Below, piece by piece: positions 6,607-14,616 of a stretch of 26,459 nt of DNA. Under the pieces are notes generated by a model that searched no databases, was not told the origin of the DNA, and saw nothing but the letters and a program-made list of their open reading frames with translations. Location of the stretch: assembly GCA_002359635.1 (NCBI GenBank), contig DENJ01000120.1, positions 1 to 26,459 on the forward strand, read 5' to 3'. The DNA comes from Burkholderiales bacterium UBA2647 (GTDB lineage Bacteria > Pseudomonadota > Gammaproteobacteria > Burkholderiales > Burkholderiaceae_E). The first letter of the stretch is position 1. Every line of letters starts with the position of its first letter. The position numbers were made by a program, and so were the translations under genes.

Positions 6607-7320
6607 CTAGCGAGCCATTCGTATCAAATCAATACCCTTGGGCATCACAAAGCGAAACTGCGCTGCTGCGACCGGACCGACTTTCCACGCTGAAAATTCA
6701 TAACGCATGCCGCGTCCGCCTAAGTCGGTGATTTGCATCAGCCGGGGCATACTCTGCAGGAAAGCTATGGTGATGTGATCGGTTAGACCTTGCCGCTCGA
6801 TGGCAGAAGCTTTGAGCCACTGCAAGCCATCCTTTTCCGGCAATTCCTCAAACTTAAAACTGCTCAGCAAGCGCTCAGAACCCATCAATAGACCTGTGGG
6901 CAAGCCCTCCAGGGCTGAACGCAAGGGCCTCACCGTGACCTGCTCGAGATCGCGGTCATGAATCCACAGCGACTCGCCATCGGCCAAGACCAATTGGTCA
7001 TTGGGCGACTGGCTGTCCCAACGAAAGCGATCGGGGCGCTGAAACTGGAGACTTGCCCTGCCCTGTCGGGCGTTCTCCCCGTCGCGCCGAACTTGCCGCA
7101 AATTCACCTCAACCGAGGCCGACTGCACCTGGCGAAGAAAGCGCTCTAAGCTCACGTATGCAGCCCCTTTACGCTCGACCGTTGAAGACTGATCCCCAGA
7201 CAGCGTCGCTTGACTGATCGGCGCAGGCCTTTGCTGTCCGTGGGCCTTCACCGCAGACAAGGCAGCAAAGGCCCCGAGCCAATGGCGACGCTCGGCCGAC
7301 CGCAAAGGCTCAGTGCTCAT
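6607..7320 (-). CDS. lolA: Outer-membrane lipoprotein carrier protein LolA
   Basis: LolA is the periplasmic chaperone that takes lipoproteins from LolCDE and delivers them to LolB at the outer membrane. The 237-residue product matches the family in the core: a LERFLRQVQSASVEV start, the LQFQRPDRFRWD strand pair, the LVLADGESLWIHDRDLEQVTV block and the closing FRFVMPKGIDLI motif. The position between ftsK and rarA is the classical one. The start ATG at 7320 overlaps the ftsK stop by 11 bp, implying coupled translation; the longer open frame to 7431 lies inside ftsK. The N-terminus is unusual: SAERRHWLGAFAALSAVKAHGQ has adjacent arginines and only a short hydrophobic core, more like a twin-arginine or weak Sec signal, and there are about 25 extra residues before the mature core. 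Confidence 0.9.
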   Translation of the reverse strand: MSTEPLRSAERRHWLGAFAALSAVKAHGQQRPAPISQATLSGDQSSTVERKGAAYVSLERFLRQVQSASVEVNLRQVRRDGENARQGRASLQFQRPDRFRWDSQSPNDQLVLADGESLWIHDRDLEQVTVRPLRSALEGLPTGLLMGSERLLSSFKFEELPEKDGLQWLKASAIERQGLTDHITIAFLQSMPRLMQITDLGGRGMRYEFSAWKVGPVAAAQFRFVMPKGIDLIRMAR

Positions 7321-9712
7321 CCTGTGCTCGCGCAGGGACCAAAATATCGCGATTACCACTGCCCGACATCGCCGAGACAATCCCAGACTTCTCCATTTGC
7401 TCAAGCAGGCGGGCCGAACGGTTATAGCCAATACGCAAATGGCGTTGGACCAGCGAAATCGACGCCCGCTTGTGTTTCAACACCACGGCAACCGCCTGGT
7501 CGTAGAGCGGATCGGCCTCACCATCAACACCGGCCTCTTGAAGCGTCTGAGACAGTCCGCCAAAACCCACAGCAGACCCGGCATCGATGGACTCAGCTAC
7601 CGAAGCTTCCAGGATCGCCTCAATATACTCCGGCTCAGCAAGCGATTTCCAGTGTTCCACCACCCGATGAACCTCGTCATCGCCAACAAATGCGCCATGC
7701 ACCCGCTGAGGAACGCCCGAACCGGGCGGCAGATAAAGCATATCGCCCTGCCCCAGAAGCGCCTCAGCACCTTGTTGATCCAAGATTGTTCTGGAATCTA
7801 TACGAGATGAAACTTGAAACGCTATACGGGTTGGAATATTAGCTTTAATCAAGCCGGTAATCACATCCACCGATGGCCGCTGCGTCGCAAGAATCAGATG
7901 AATACCGGCAGCCCTGGCCTTTTGCGCCAGGCGAGCAATCAGTTCCTCAACCTTCTTGCCAACCACCATCATCATGTCGGCAAGTTCGTCAATCACCACC
8001 ACGATCATCGGCAGGCGACGCAGTGGCTCGGGCTGGTCAGGGGTGAGCGAAAAAGGATTTGGAATCAATTCTTCCTTGCGTTCCGCCTCTGTGATTCGAT
8101 TATTGAATCCCGACAGATTCCTGACACCAAGCTTGCTCATCAAGCGATAACGTCGCTCCATCTCGGCAACACACCAGTTCAAGGCATTGGCGGCTTGTTT
8201 CATGTCGGTAACGACCGGCGCAAGTAAATGGGGAATGCCCTCATAAACACTCATTTCGAGCATTTTGGGGTCGATCATGATCATCCGCACCTGGGTCGGA
8301 TCGGCCTTGTAAAGCAAGGACAGCAACATCGCATTAATCCCCACCGATTTCCCCGAACCGGTCGTGCCTGCGACCAACAAGTGCGGCATCTTGGCAAGAT
8401 CAGCCACCACCGGGTGACCTGCAATGTCCTTACCCAAGGCCAAGGTGAGCGGCGAGCTACCCTGCGCATAGACCTGCGAGCCCAGAATTTCAGAAAGTCG
8501 CACTGACTGCCGCCTGGCGTTTGGCAACTCCAGCCCCATCAGGCTCTTACCCGGGATTGTTTCCACCACCCGGATCGAGGTCAGGGAAAGCGCCCGCGCA
8601 AGGTCCTTGGACAGATTAACAATCTGGCTACCCTTGACGCCCGTTGCCGGGTCGATCTCATAGCGGGTGATGACCGGACCGGGATAGGCAGCAACCACTG
8701 TTGTTGCAACACCGAAGTCAGCAAGTTTCTTCTCGATCAGCCGCGAGGTGAACTCCAGCGTTTCAGGGGATACCAACTCCTGCTGAACACTGGCCGCATC
8801 GAGCAGCGAGAGTGGCGGCAACTCGGTGTCGGGCGGCAAGTCGGCAAACAACACAGATTGCCGCTCAGACTGCGCACGCTCGGACATTTCCACATGCGAC
8901 ACGCCAGGCTCGATATGGATTGGCTCTGGATGATCCTCGCGCAAAATTTTGCGCTTTTCGGTGACCTGTTCTTCCCGATCAGCGAGCGCACGTTCACCCA
9001 CTTTGCGGTCGCCACGTGCCGAAATCGCTTCACGCGCAGCAAAAAACTGTCGCTCGAGCCAGGCACCAAAGGATTCCATCACATCAAGCCAGGAGAATCC
9101 GCCGAGCACCGATAGCCCTGCACCGAGCAAGATCCAACACAACAGTGTGAAGCCGACCGGTCCCATCCAGTCGATGAGGACAGGGCCAAGCAAGAGGCCA
9201 AAAACGCCGCCAGGCACCAAGGGAAGCTCCGGCAGCAAGCGTAGCCGCGTGGCCTCAAGCAAGACTGCGGCTAAAAAGATCAGCAAAAACCCGAGGCTTT
9301 TTATCCAGGGCTGCCAAAAGCGCGGGGGCACACCCGCCTCCAATCGTTCGTCGCTGAAGTCACGATCGCTACGCAAGCGTCTGAGGTCTGCAATCACCCA
9401 CATCAATAAACCCATCGGCAGCAGGTAGGCACTCAAACCCGCCAGGTAGAGCAAAAGGTCGGCAAACCAAGCCCCGATCCGCCCCATCACATTGCGCACC
9501 GGCTCACCGTTGCCTGCCGTTGACCAACCAGGGTCGCCGGGGTGGTAGCTCACGAAGGCCAGCAACAGGCCTGTGGCAACCAAAGACAAAACAATCCAGC
9601 GCACCTCGAGCAACCAGCGGTTTTGTCGCGACAAAGACGGGTTGTGCAGCGGCACCTCAGCGGCTTGACGCGATCGGCGGGCACTTCGGGGACTTGAAGC
9701 TGAACTAGTCAT
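7310..9712 (-). CDS. ftsK: DNA translocase FtsK
   Basis: FtsK pumps chromosome termini across the closing septum and activates XerCD at dif. The 800-residue protein has the full architecture. The N-terminal membrane domain has about four helices (near residues 38-58, 82-108, 138-155 and 167-205). A short acidic/basic linker (about 220-300) follows. The alpha/beta motor domain has Walker A VAGTTGSGKSVGINAML (447-463) and Walker B VVVIDELADMMMV. The C-terminal gamma winged-helix domain that reads KOPS is recognised by DPLYDQAVAVV and RRHLRIGYNRSARLLEQME-like sequence. The linker is short, as in SpoIIIE-like or many beta-proteobacterial FtsKs, versus about 600 residues in E. coli. I chose the ATG at 9712, which leaves 122 bp to the divergent trxB; the longer frame to 9799 has no family-like sequence. 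Confidence 0.96.
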   Translation of the reverse strand: MTSSASSPRSARRSRQAAEVPLHNPSLSRQNRWLLEVRWIVLSLVATGLLLAFVSYHPGDPGWSTAGNGEPVRNVMGRIGAWFADLLLYLAGLSAYLLPMGLLMWVIADLRRLRSDRDFSDERLEAGVPPRFWQPWIKSLGFLLIFLAAVLLEATRLRLLPELPLVPGGVFGLLLGPVLIDWMGPVGFTLLCWILLGAGLSVLGGFSWLDVMESFGAWLERQFFAAREAISARGDRKVGERALADREEQVTEKRKILREDHPEPIHIEPGVSHVEMSERAQSERQSVLFADLPPDTELPPLSLLDAASVQQELVSPETLEFTSRLIEKKLADFGVATTVVAAYPGPVITRYEIDPATGVKGSQIVNLSKDLARALSLTSIRVVETIPGKSLMGLELPNARRQSVRLSEILGSQVYAQGSSPLTLALGKDIAGHPVVADLAKMPHLLVAGTTGSGKSVGINAMLLSLLYKADPTQVRMIMIDPKMLEMSVYEGIPHLLAPVVTDMKQAANALNWCVAEMERRYRLMSKLGVRNLSGFNNRITEAERKEELIPNPFSLTPDQPEPLRRLPMIVVVIDELADMMMVVGKKVEELIARLAQKARAAGIHLILATQRPSVDVITGLIKANIPTRIAFQVSSRIDSRTILDQQGAEALLGQGDMLYLPPGSGVPQRVHGAFVGDDEVHRVVEHWKSLAEPEYIEAILEASVAESIDAGSAVGFGGLSQTLQEAGVDGEADPLYDQAVAVVLKHKRASISLVQRHLRIGYNRSARLLEQMEKSGIVSAMSGSGNRDILVPARAQDEH

Positions 9713-9834
9713 GGGAGGCCTATAATTTTGCCCTAGTTTGCGCCTCACTGGGTTAGCACAGGATGAGCGCTCGCTAGATAGCAAAAACAAGCAACACAAT
9801 CCTCGATAACTTAAGACCCTCTTGCGACAACATC
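9713..9834. promoter_or_regulatory. Divergent promoter region between ftsK and trxB
   Basis: These 122 bp separate two genes transcribed in opposite directions, so promoters for both are expected here. A TATAAT sequence on the plus strand (9721-9726) and AT-rich segments are present, but I cannot match a convincing -35/-10 pair for either gene, and trxB has no clear ribosome-binding site. Confidence 0.45.
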
Positions 9835-10797
9835 ATGACCGAAAAACACTGTCAACTCCTTATTCTCGGTAGCGGCCCTGCGGGCTACACGGCAGCCGTG
9901 TATGCCGCCCGCGCAAACCTTCGCCCGGTTCTCCTCACTGGGATCGCCCAAGGCGGCCAGCTGATGACGACGACGGACGTTGATAACTGGCCGGCCGACC
10001 ACGCCGGGGTTCTTGGCCCTGAGCTGATGGATCGCTTTCAAAAACATGCCGAGCGATTTGGGACCGAAATCGTTTTTGATCACATTCACTCGGTCGACCT
10101 AAACCAACGCCCTTTCAGGCTGCGGGGGGATTCAGGGCACTACAGTTGCGAGGCGCTAATCATTGCAACGGGTGCCTCAGCAAAGTACTTGGGCTTGCCC
10201 TCGGAGGCCGCCTTTATGGGCAAAGGGGTGTCAGCCTGCGCCACTTGCGATGGTTTTTTCTACAAGGGTCAGGATGTCTGCGTGATTGGCGGCGGCAATA
10301 CGGCGGTTGAAGAAGCCCTCTACCTCAGCAATATCGCGCGCAAAGTCAGCCTGGTACACCGTCGCGACCGTTTACGCGCCGAGCCGATCATGATCGACCA
10401 TTGGATGGAAAAAGTAGCACAAGGCAAAGGGGAAAACATCTGGTTTCATGAACTCGATGAAGTGCTCGGCGATGCCTCAGGCGTAACCGGCGTCCGCCTG
10501 CGGGACAAGCGCAGCAACGCATATCGTGAACTCGCGCTCGGCGGCGTCTTTATTGCTATTGGCCACACGCCAAACACCGAGCTGTTCCTGGGCCAACTGC
10601 ATATGGAATCAGGCTATATCATCACCCGCGGCGGTCATCAGGGCCTGTCAACAGCAACCAGCATCGAAGGTGTTTTTGCAGCCGGCGATGTACAGGACCA
10701 TGTTTACCGCCAAGCAATTACCAGTGCGGCAACCGGTTGCATGGCAGCACTCGATGCACAACGCTGGCTGGAAAACCAAGGACATGCGGCTCCATGA
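9835..10797 (+). CDS. trxB: Thioredoxin-disulfide reductase
   Basis: This flavoenzyme passes electrons from NADPH through FAD and a redox disulfide to thioredoxin in the cytoplasm. The 320-residue protein has the FAD-binding motif GSGPAGYTAAVYAARA (12-27), the redox pair CATC (135-138) in the low-molecular-weight type arrangement, the NADPH-binding GGGNTAVEEALYLS (152-165) with the HRRDRLRAEPI segment behind it, and the C-terminal FAD motif GVFAAGDVQD. Length and motif order are standard. The cysteine pair is intact, so it should be active. The upstream region lacks an obvious Shine-Dalgarno sequence. The following Smr-domain gene overlaps its 3' end by 14 bp. Confidence 0.96.
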   Translation: MTEKHCQLLILGSGPAGYTAAVYAARANLRPVLLTGIAQGGQLMTTTDVDNWPADHAGVLGPELMDRFQKHAERFGTEIVFDHIHSVDLNQRPFRLRGDSGHYSCEALIIATGASAKYLGLPSEAAFMGKGVSACATCDGFFYKGQDVCVIGGGNTAVEEALYLSNIARKVSLVHRRDRLRAEPIMIDHWMEKVAQGKGENIWFHELDEVLGDASGVTGVRLRDKRSNAYRELALGGVFIAIGHTPNTELFLGQLHMESGYIITRGGHQGLSTATSIEGVFAAGDVQDHVYRQAITSAATGCMAALDAQRWLENQGHAAP

Positions 10798-11428
10798 TTT
10801 AGGGAATCTTCGCGATGCACTCAAGGTTTTTGCGCGCGAACGCGCAAGACTCGAGGCAAAGCGTCGCGCCGATGCGCTTGCCCATGAGGTGCAAGCGCGG
10901 CTCTTTCGTGATGCCGTGCAGGATGTCACACCCCTGCCAAAAAGCGATCGGGCAGAGATTCAAAAAGCCCGACCCGCACCCATCGCAAGACAGCGGGAAC
11001 TCGACGAGGCCCGCGCGCTTGCTTCCAGCCTGTCGGATGACATCGATATAGAATTGTTGCTCCAAACCGATGAAACACTTTCCTGGAAACGCGACGCATT
11101 AAGCCATCAGGTCATACCGAAGCTTCGGCGGGGACACTGGAGCGTCAAAGCGCAACTCGACTTACATGGTAAGCGCGTCGACGAGGCCCGCGAAGCATTG
11201 GTCACCTTTTTGGCGGACGCCATCAAACGCGAGATTCGCTGCGTCAGGATCGTCCACGGCAAAGGGCTCGGTTCGGTCAACAAAGAGCCGGTACTCAAGA
11301 ACAAAGTGATGAGATGGCTTGTTCAACGCGAGGAAGTGCTTGCGTTCTGTCAGGCTCGTCCTAATGATGGCGGCTCGGGCGCCTTAATTGTGTTGCTCGT
11401 CGCTGCCCGATATAAAAAAGCTGATTAA
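10784..11428 (+). CDS. Smr-domain protein (MutS2-type endonuclease-like)
   Basis: The 214-residue protein has a charged, helical N-terminal half (about residues 1-115, many Arg, Ala and Glu) and a C-terminal Smr domain (about 120-207). Smr hallmarks are QLDLHGKRVDEAREAL (124-139), the IVHGKGLGS loop (156-164) and the final FCQARPNDGGSGALIVLL block (189-206). Stand-alone Smr proteins such as YdaL of E. coli have nicking activity on DNA; other Smr domains cleave RNA, so the substrate here is open. The ATG at 10784 lies within the end of trxB; AAGGA is only one base from it, so initiation may depend on coupling to trxB. No better in-frame start was seen. The gene ends six bases from the converging glnB. 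Confidence 0.88.
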   Translation: MRLHDLGNLRDALKVFARERARLEAKRRADALAHEVQARLFRDAVQDVTPLPKSDRAEIQKARPAPIARQRELDEARALASSLSDDIDIELLLQTDETLSWKRDALSHQVIPKLRRGHWSVKAQLDLHGKRVDEAREALVTFLADAIKREIRCVRIVHGKGLGSVNKEPVLKNKVMRWLVQREEVLAFCQARPNDGGSGALIVLLVAARYKKAD

Positions 11429-11434
11429 GAGGCG

Positions 11435-11773
11435 CTAGACCGCCGACTCGCCGGTTTCACCGGTGCGAATACGAATCACCTCTTCCACCGCTTCGATAAA
11501 AATCTTGCCATCACCGATGCGACCGGTGCGTGCCGCTGCGACAATCGCTTCAGCGGCGCGTTCAGACATCGCATCAGCAACAATAACTTCGATTTTTACC
11601 TTTGGGAGGAAGTCGACCACATATTCTGCGCCACGATAAAGCTCCGTGTGGCCTTTCTGGCGACCGAAACCTTTGACTTCAGTCACGGTCAGCCCGGCGA
11701 TACCGACCTCGGCAAGACTTTCTCTTACTTCATCGAGCTTAAATGGTTTGATAATGGCAGTAATACGCTTCAC
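11435..11773 (-). CDS. glnB: Nitrogen regulatory protein P-II
   Basis: The 112-residue product is a PII signal protein, a trimer that senses 2-oxoglutarate, ATP/ADP and, through uridylylation, glutamine. The T-loop is ELYRGAEYVVDFLPK with the uridylylation site Tyr51; the B-loop is TGRIGDGKIF and the C-loop region is RIRTGE. Length equals E. coli GlnB and GlnK (112). Choosing between glnB and glnK is difficult from sequence alone; lack of a neighbouring amtB favours glnB-type naming. The start codon is GTG, with AGGGAG six bases upstream. It lies 33 bp behind nadE on the same strand, so the two genes are probably co-transcribed; PII proteins have been reported to regulate glutamine-dependent NAD synthetase in Azospirillum, which gives that linkage possible meaning. 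Confidence 0.93.
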   Translation of the reverse strand: MKRITAIIKPFKLDEVRESLAEVGIAGLTVTEVKGFGRQKGHTELYRGAEYVVDFLPKVKIEVIVADAMSERAAEAIVAAARTGRIGDGKIFIEAVEEVIRIRTGETGESAV

Positions 11774-11806
11774 GTGATCTCCCTATGCGAACTGCTTGTT
11801 GTTATA

Positions 11807-13459
11807 TCAGCGCCATCCCGATGTAATTGGGTAGCGCCAGTCGCGCCCCCAAGCCCGCGGGGTGACACGTACGCCAACGGCAGCCTGACGGCGTTTGTAC
11901 TCATTCATCTGAATCAAGCGTACAACGCGTTGAATCACCGCGTCATCAATGCCCCCAATCTTGAGTTGATCGCCTGATAAATTACTCTCCATGTAGCGCT
12001 GAATAATGGCATCAAGCACCTCATAAGGGGGTAGCGACTCCTGGTCGGTTTGATCGGGACGGAGTTCCGCACTCGGTGGCCGGTCAATAATGCGTTGGGG
12101 AATCACATCGCCAAGCTGATTGCGATAGTTGGCAAGTCGATAAACAAGCGTCTTGTAAACATCCTTCAAGACAGCAAAACCACCTGCCATATCGCCGTAC
12201 AAGGTGGCATAACCAACCGCTGACTCGCTCTTGTTGGAGGTGGTCAAGACCAGCGAACCATGCTTATTGGAAAGCGCCATCAAGATCGTCCCCCGGATGC
12301 GAGCCTGCAGGTTTTCCTCAGTAGCATCGGCCGCTTTGCCGCCAAAATCTTTGGCGAGCATGGCGACATAGGATTCGAATAAATCACGGATCGGATACTC
12401 GTCGTAGCGGACCCCAAGACGGGCAACCATATCGCGCGAATCAATCCATGAGATATCAGCGGTGTACTGCGAGGGCATCATCACCGCGCGGACCCGGTCA
12501 GCGCCAAGCGCGTCGACGGCAACCGCAAGCGTGACGGCTGAGTCGATACCTCCTGATAAGCCAATCAATACCCCGGGAAAGCGATTCTTCTGGACGTAGT
12601 CACGCGTGCCAAGCACCAGGGCCTGCCAAACCTGCGCTTCTTCGGTGGGCAGCGTTGCCGATCGCTGATCTGAGGATGACAGGCGATGATCAGAGGCTGA
12701 CAAGCGCTGATCAGATCCGCCACCCCCAAGCTCAGCAAGCTCGATGTCAAGCAGATCAGGCTCAAAGGCCTTCGCTTGTGCGGCGACAAGCCCCGACGCG
12801 TTCAACGCGAAAGAGCAGCCATCAAACACCAGCTCGTCTTGCCCGCCCACCAGGTTTGCGCTCAGCATCGCCATGCCACGCGACGACAAATGCTTCCTCG
12901 CGATCTCAATACGCTGCACCTGCTTATTGATATGGAAGGGGGATGCGTTGAGCACAAGCACCGCATCGGGGTTTAGACCCTCGAGCGGTTTACAAGCCAA
13001 GTCTGTCCAGAAATCTTCACAAATCAAAAGTGCAAAACGTCTGCCCTTTGCTTCGACCACACAAGTTGCTTTGCCGGGCTTGAAGTAACGCTTCTCGTCA
13101 AAAACATCGTAATTCGGTAGCGCCTGCTTGTGGTACCAGGCAACAGGCTTGCCATCACGCAACCAAACGGCAGCGTTATACAGTTCACCATTGTCGCCTC
13201 GCTTCGGCAAACCGACAATCACCTCTATGGCCAGCGGTGCGAGTTGCTCCGCAAGCGAGCGGAGGCTTTCTTCACAGCGATCAACAAAAGCAGGACGCAA
13301 TAGCAAGTCTTCCGGCGGATAGCCGCAAAGCGAGAGCTCTGGCGTGAGCAGAATCTCCGCACCCCGATCCAAGGCTTTGGCCGCGGCATCTACAATTCGC
13401 GCACGGTTTGCCTCAAAGTCTGCAACGGTCTGATTCAGCTGAGCTGCCGCAATTTGCAT
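11807..13459 (-). CDS. nadE: Glutamine-dependent NAD+ synthetase
   Basis: This enzyme converts nicotinic acid adenine dinucleotide to NAD+ using ATP and ammonia taken from glutamine. The 550-residue protein has an N-terminal nitrilase-type glutaminase domain with the Glu41-Lys111-Cys147 triad (TPELSL, YHKQALPNYDVF, LLICEDFW) and a C-terminal synthetase domain with the PP-loop SGGIDS (302-307). The later segment TTSNKSESAVGYATLYGDMA is typical of the synthetase. Between the domains (249-269) is an unusual heptad repeat, SDQRLSA-SDHRLSS-SDQRSA, encoded by a 21-bp tandem DNA repeat. AGGAGG sits about seven bases before the ATG. The start lies only 14 bp from the start of a divergent acyltransferase gene. 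Confidence 0.96.
   Translation of the reverse strand: MQIAAAQLNQTVADFEANRARIVDAAAKALDRGAEILLTPELSLCGYPPEDLLLRPAFVDRCEESLRSLAEQLAPLAIEVIVGLPKRGDNGELYNAAVWLRDGKPVAWYHKQALPNYDVFDEKRYFKPGKATCVVEAKGRRFALLICEDFWTDLACKPLEGLNPDAVLVLNASPFHINKQVQRIEIARKHLSSRGMAMLSANLVGGQDELVFDGCSFALNASGLVAAQAKAFEPDLLDIELAELGGGGSDQRLSASDHRLSSSDQRSATLPTEEAQVWQALVLGTRDYVQKNRFPGVLIGLSGGIDSAVTLAVAVDALGADRVRAVMMPSQYTADISWIDSRDMVARLGVRYDEYPIRDLFESYVAMLAKDFGGKAADATEENLQARIRGTILMALSNKHGSLVLTTSNKSESAVGYATLYGDMAGGFAVLKDVYKTLVYRLANYRNQLGDVIPQRIIDRPPSAELRPDQTDQESLPPYEVLDAIIQRYMESNLSGDQLKIGGIDDAVIQRVVRLIQMNEYKRRQAAVGVRVTPRAWGRDWRYPITSGWR
12656..12715. repeat. 21-bp in-frame tandem repeat inside nadE
   Basis: About three imperfect copies of a 21-bp unit, each containing TGATC (at 12666, 12687 and 12708 on the plus strand), encode three seven-residue units SDQRLSA, SDHRLSS and SDQRSAT. 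The period is a multiple of three, so copy-number change would lengthen or shorten the interdomain linker without a frameshift. Confidence 0.8.
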
Positions 13460-13473
13460 AAGGAATCCTCCTT
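13460..13473. promoter_or_regulatory. Shared 14-bp spacer carrying both divergent ribosome-binding sites
   Basis: The spacer AAGGAATCCTCCTT lies between the nadE start (minus) and the TTG start of the acyltransferase gene (plus). Read on the plus strand it begins with AAGGA, nine bases before TTG; read on the minus strand it gives AAGGAGG about seven bases before ATG. Promoters for both genes must therefore lie inside each other's coding sequence. Confidence 0.6.
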
Positions 13474-14616
13474 TTGGATTATCGCACGCGCTACCTCAAG
13501 CGAATTGACGAAGTCCCCGCCATCGCCTGGGACAGTTTGCTTCCCGAACATCCCGCAGCCGGACTGGTGAGCCACGGCATGCTTGCTGCCTTTGAAGAAA
13601 GTGGCTGCCTTGGCGCGGAAGCCGGTTGGGAAGTTCATCACTGGACACTCTGGGACAGCAACGATGTGATGCTCGCGGCTATGCCGCTCTATCGCAAATG
13701 GCATTCTTACGGCGAGTATGTTTTTGACTGGGCTTGGGCCAACGCTTACGCAAGACATGGCTTTGACTACTATCCCAAATGGATCAGCGCGCTGCCCTTC
13801 ACACCAGTCAGTGGGCCACGGCTTCTTCGAAGCGATGACGACCCTAGGATCATGCAACGCATGCTTGCGGACATCACGGCACTCGATGGCTCCTCGGCAC
13901 ACTGCCTCTTCACTGACGGTCTCAACGCTTCAGATGTGGCGTTGATGCAAGCGGCCTCATGGATGCGTCGCAGCGGGGTGCAATTTCATTGGTACCAGGC
14001 CAATTACAAGCATTTTGAGGACTTTCTCGGCGCCTTGTCGCAATCCAAACGCAAAAAGATTCGCGCGGAAAGGCGAAAAGTCATCGAACAGGGCATCAGG
14101 TTTGAGTCGCGAAGCGGAAGCGATCTTAAGGAGCATGATTGGGCCTTTTTCTACGCCTGCTACGACCGCACCTATCGCCTTCACGGCAATGCGCCCTACT
14201 TAACGCTGGAATTCTTTCTTCGGCTGCATCAGTCTCAGCCCGAACGTTCGGTCTTGTTCCTCGGCTACGATGACCTAGGGCCATGCTGCGCCAGCTTACT
14301 TTTTCGCCACAAAGATCGGGCTTTCGGGCGCTATTGGGGTGCAATCCGGGACTATCCCTTTGTCCACTTCGAAGCTTGCTACTACCAGCCGATCGAATGG
14401 GCGATTCGTGAAGGCATTCAGTGCATTGAGGGCGGCGCACAAGGTCAACACAAAATGGCGCGCGGTTTTGACCCCGCAGCGACTGAGTCCTGGCATTGGC
14501 TTCGCCATCCTTCCTTTGCCAATGCCGTGGAGCACTTTTTAGATAAGGAAGGCGCTCACATGGCCTTGCTGCTCGATGAACTCCAGGAACATCGAGCCTT
14601 TAAATCAGTCGTCTAA
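13474..14616 (+). CDS. FemAB-like N-acyltransferase (DUF482 / COG3146)
   Basis: The 380-residue protein belongs to the GNAT-fold, FemAB-like family formerly called DUF482, recognised by AMPLYRKWHSYGEYVFDWAW (about 69-88), FTPVSGPRLL (109-118), the basic LSQSKRKKIRAERRKV patch (about 189-204), and the ARGFDPA.ESWHWL block near the C-terminus. Members are predicted aminoacyl- or acyltransferases, some annotated as involved in peptidoglycan; biochemical role is unproven, so I give no symbol. The only usable start in this frame is TTG at 13474, because an in-frame TAA occurs at 13459; AAGGA nine bases upstream supports it, and the N-terminal sequence is family-like from there. It ends tail to tail with ppa, the two stop codons overlapping. 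Confidence 0.85.
   Translation: MDYRTRYLKRIDEVPAIAWDSLLPEHPAAGLVSHGMLAAFEESGCLGAEAGWEVHHWTLWDSNDVMLAAMPLYRKWHSYGEYVFDWAWANAYARHGFDYYPKWISALPFTPVSGPRLLRSDDDPRIMQRMLADITALDGSSAHCLFTDGLNASDVALMQAASWMRRSGVQFHWYQANYKHFEDFLGALSQSKRKKIRAERRKVIEQGIRFESRSGSDLKEHDWAFFYACYDRTYRLHGNAPYLTLEFFLRLHQSQPERSVLFLGYDDLGPCCASLLFRHKDRAFGRYWGAIRDYPFVHFEACYYQPIEWAIREGIQCIEGGAQGQHKMARGFDPAATESWHWLRHPSFANAVEHFLDKEGAHMALLLDELQEHRAFKSVV

Noticed and set aside
7321..7431. Longer lolA start at 7431
   Set aside because: The extension lies wholly within ftsK and looks unrelated to LolA; ATG 7320 fits better.
7210..7842. 210-residue plus-strand frame opposite lolA and ftsK
   Set aside because: Low-complexity shadow (rich in Pro, Gln, Arg, His) antisense to two real genes.
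8949..9428. 159-residue plus-strand frame opposite ftsK
   Set aside because: Ser/Arg/Lys-rich shadow of the ftsK membrane and linker region.
9713..9799. Longer ftsK start at 9799
   Set aside because: The added 29 residues are cysteine-containing and not FtsK-like, and they would take most of the promoter region shared with trxB.
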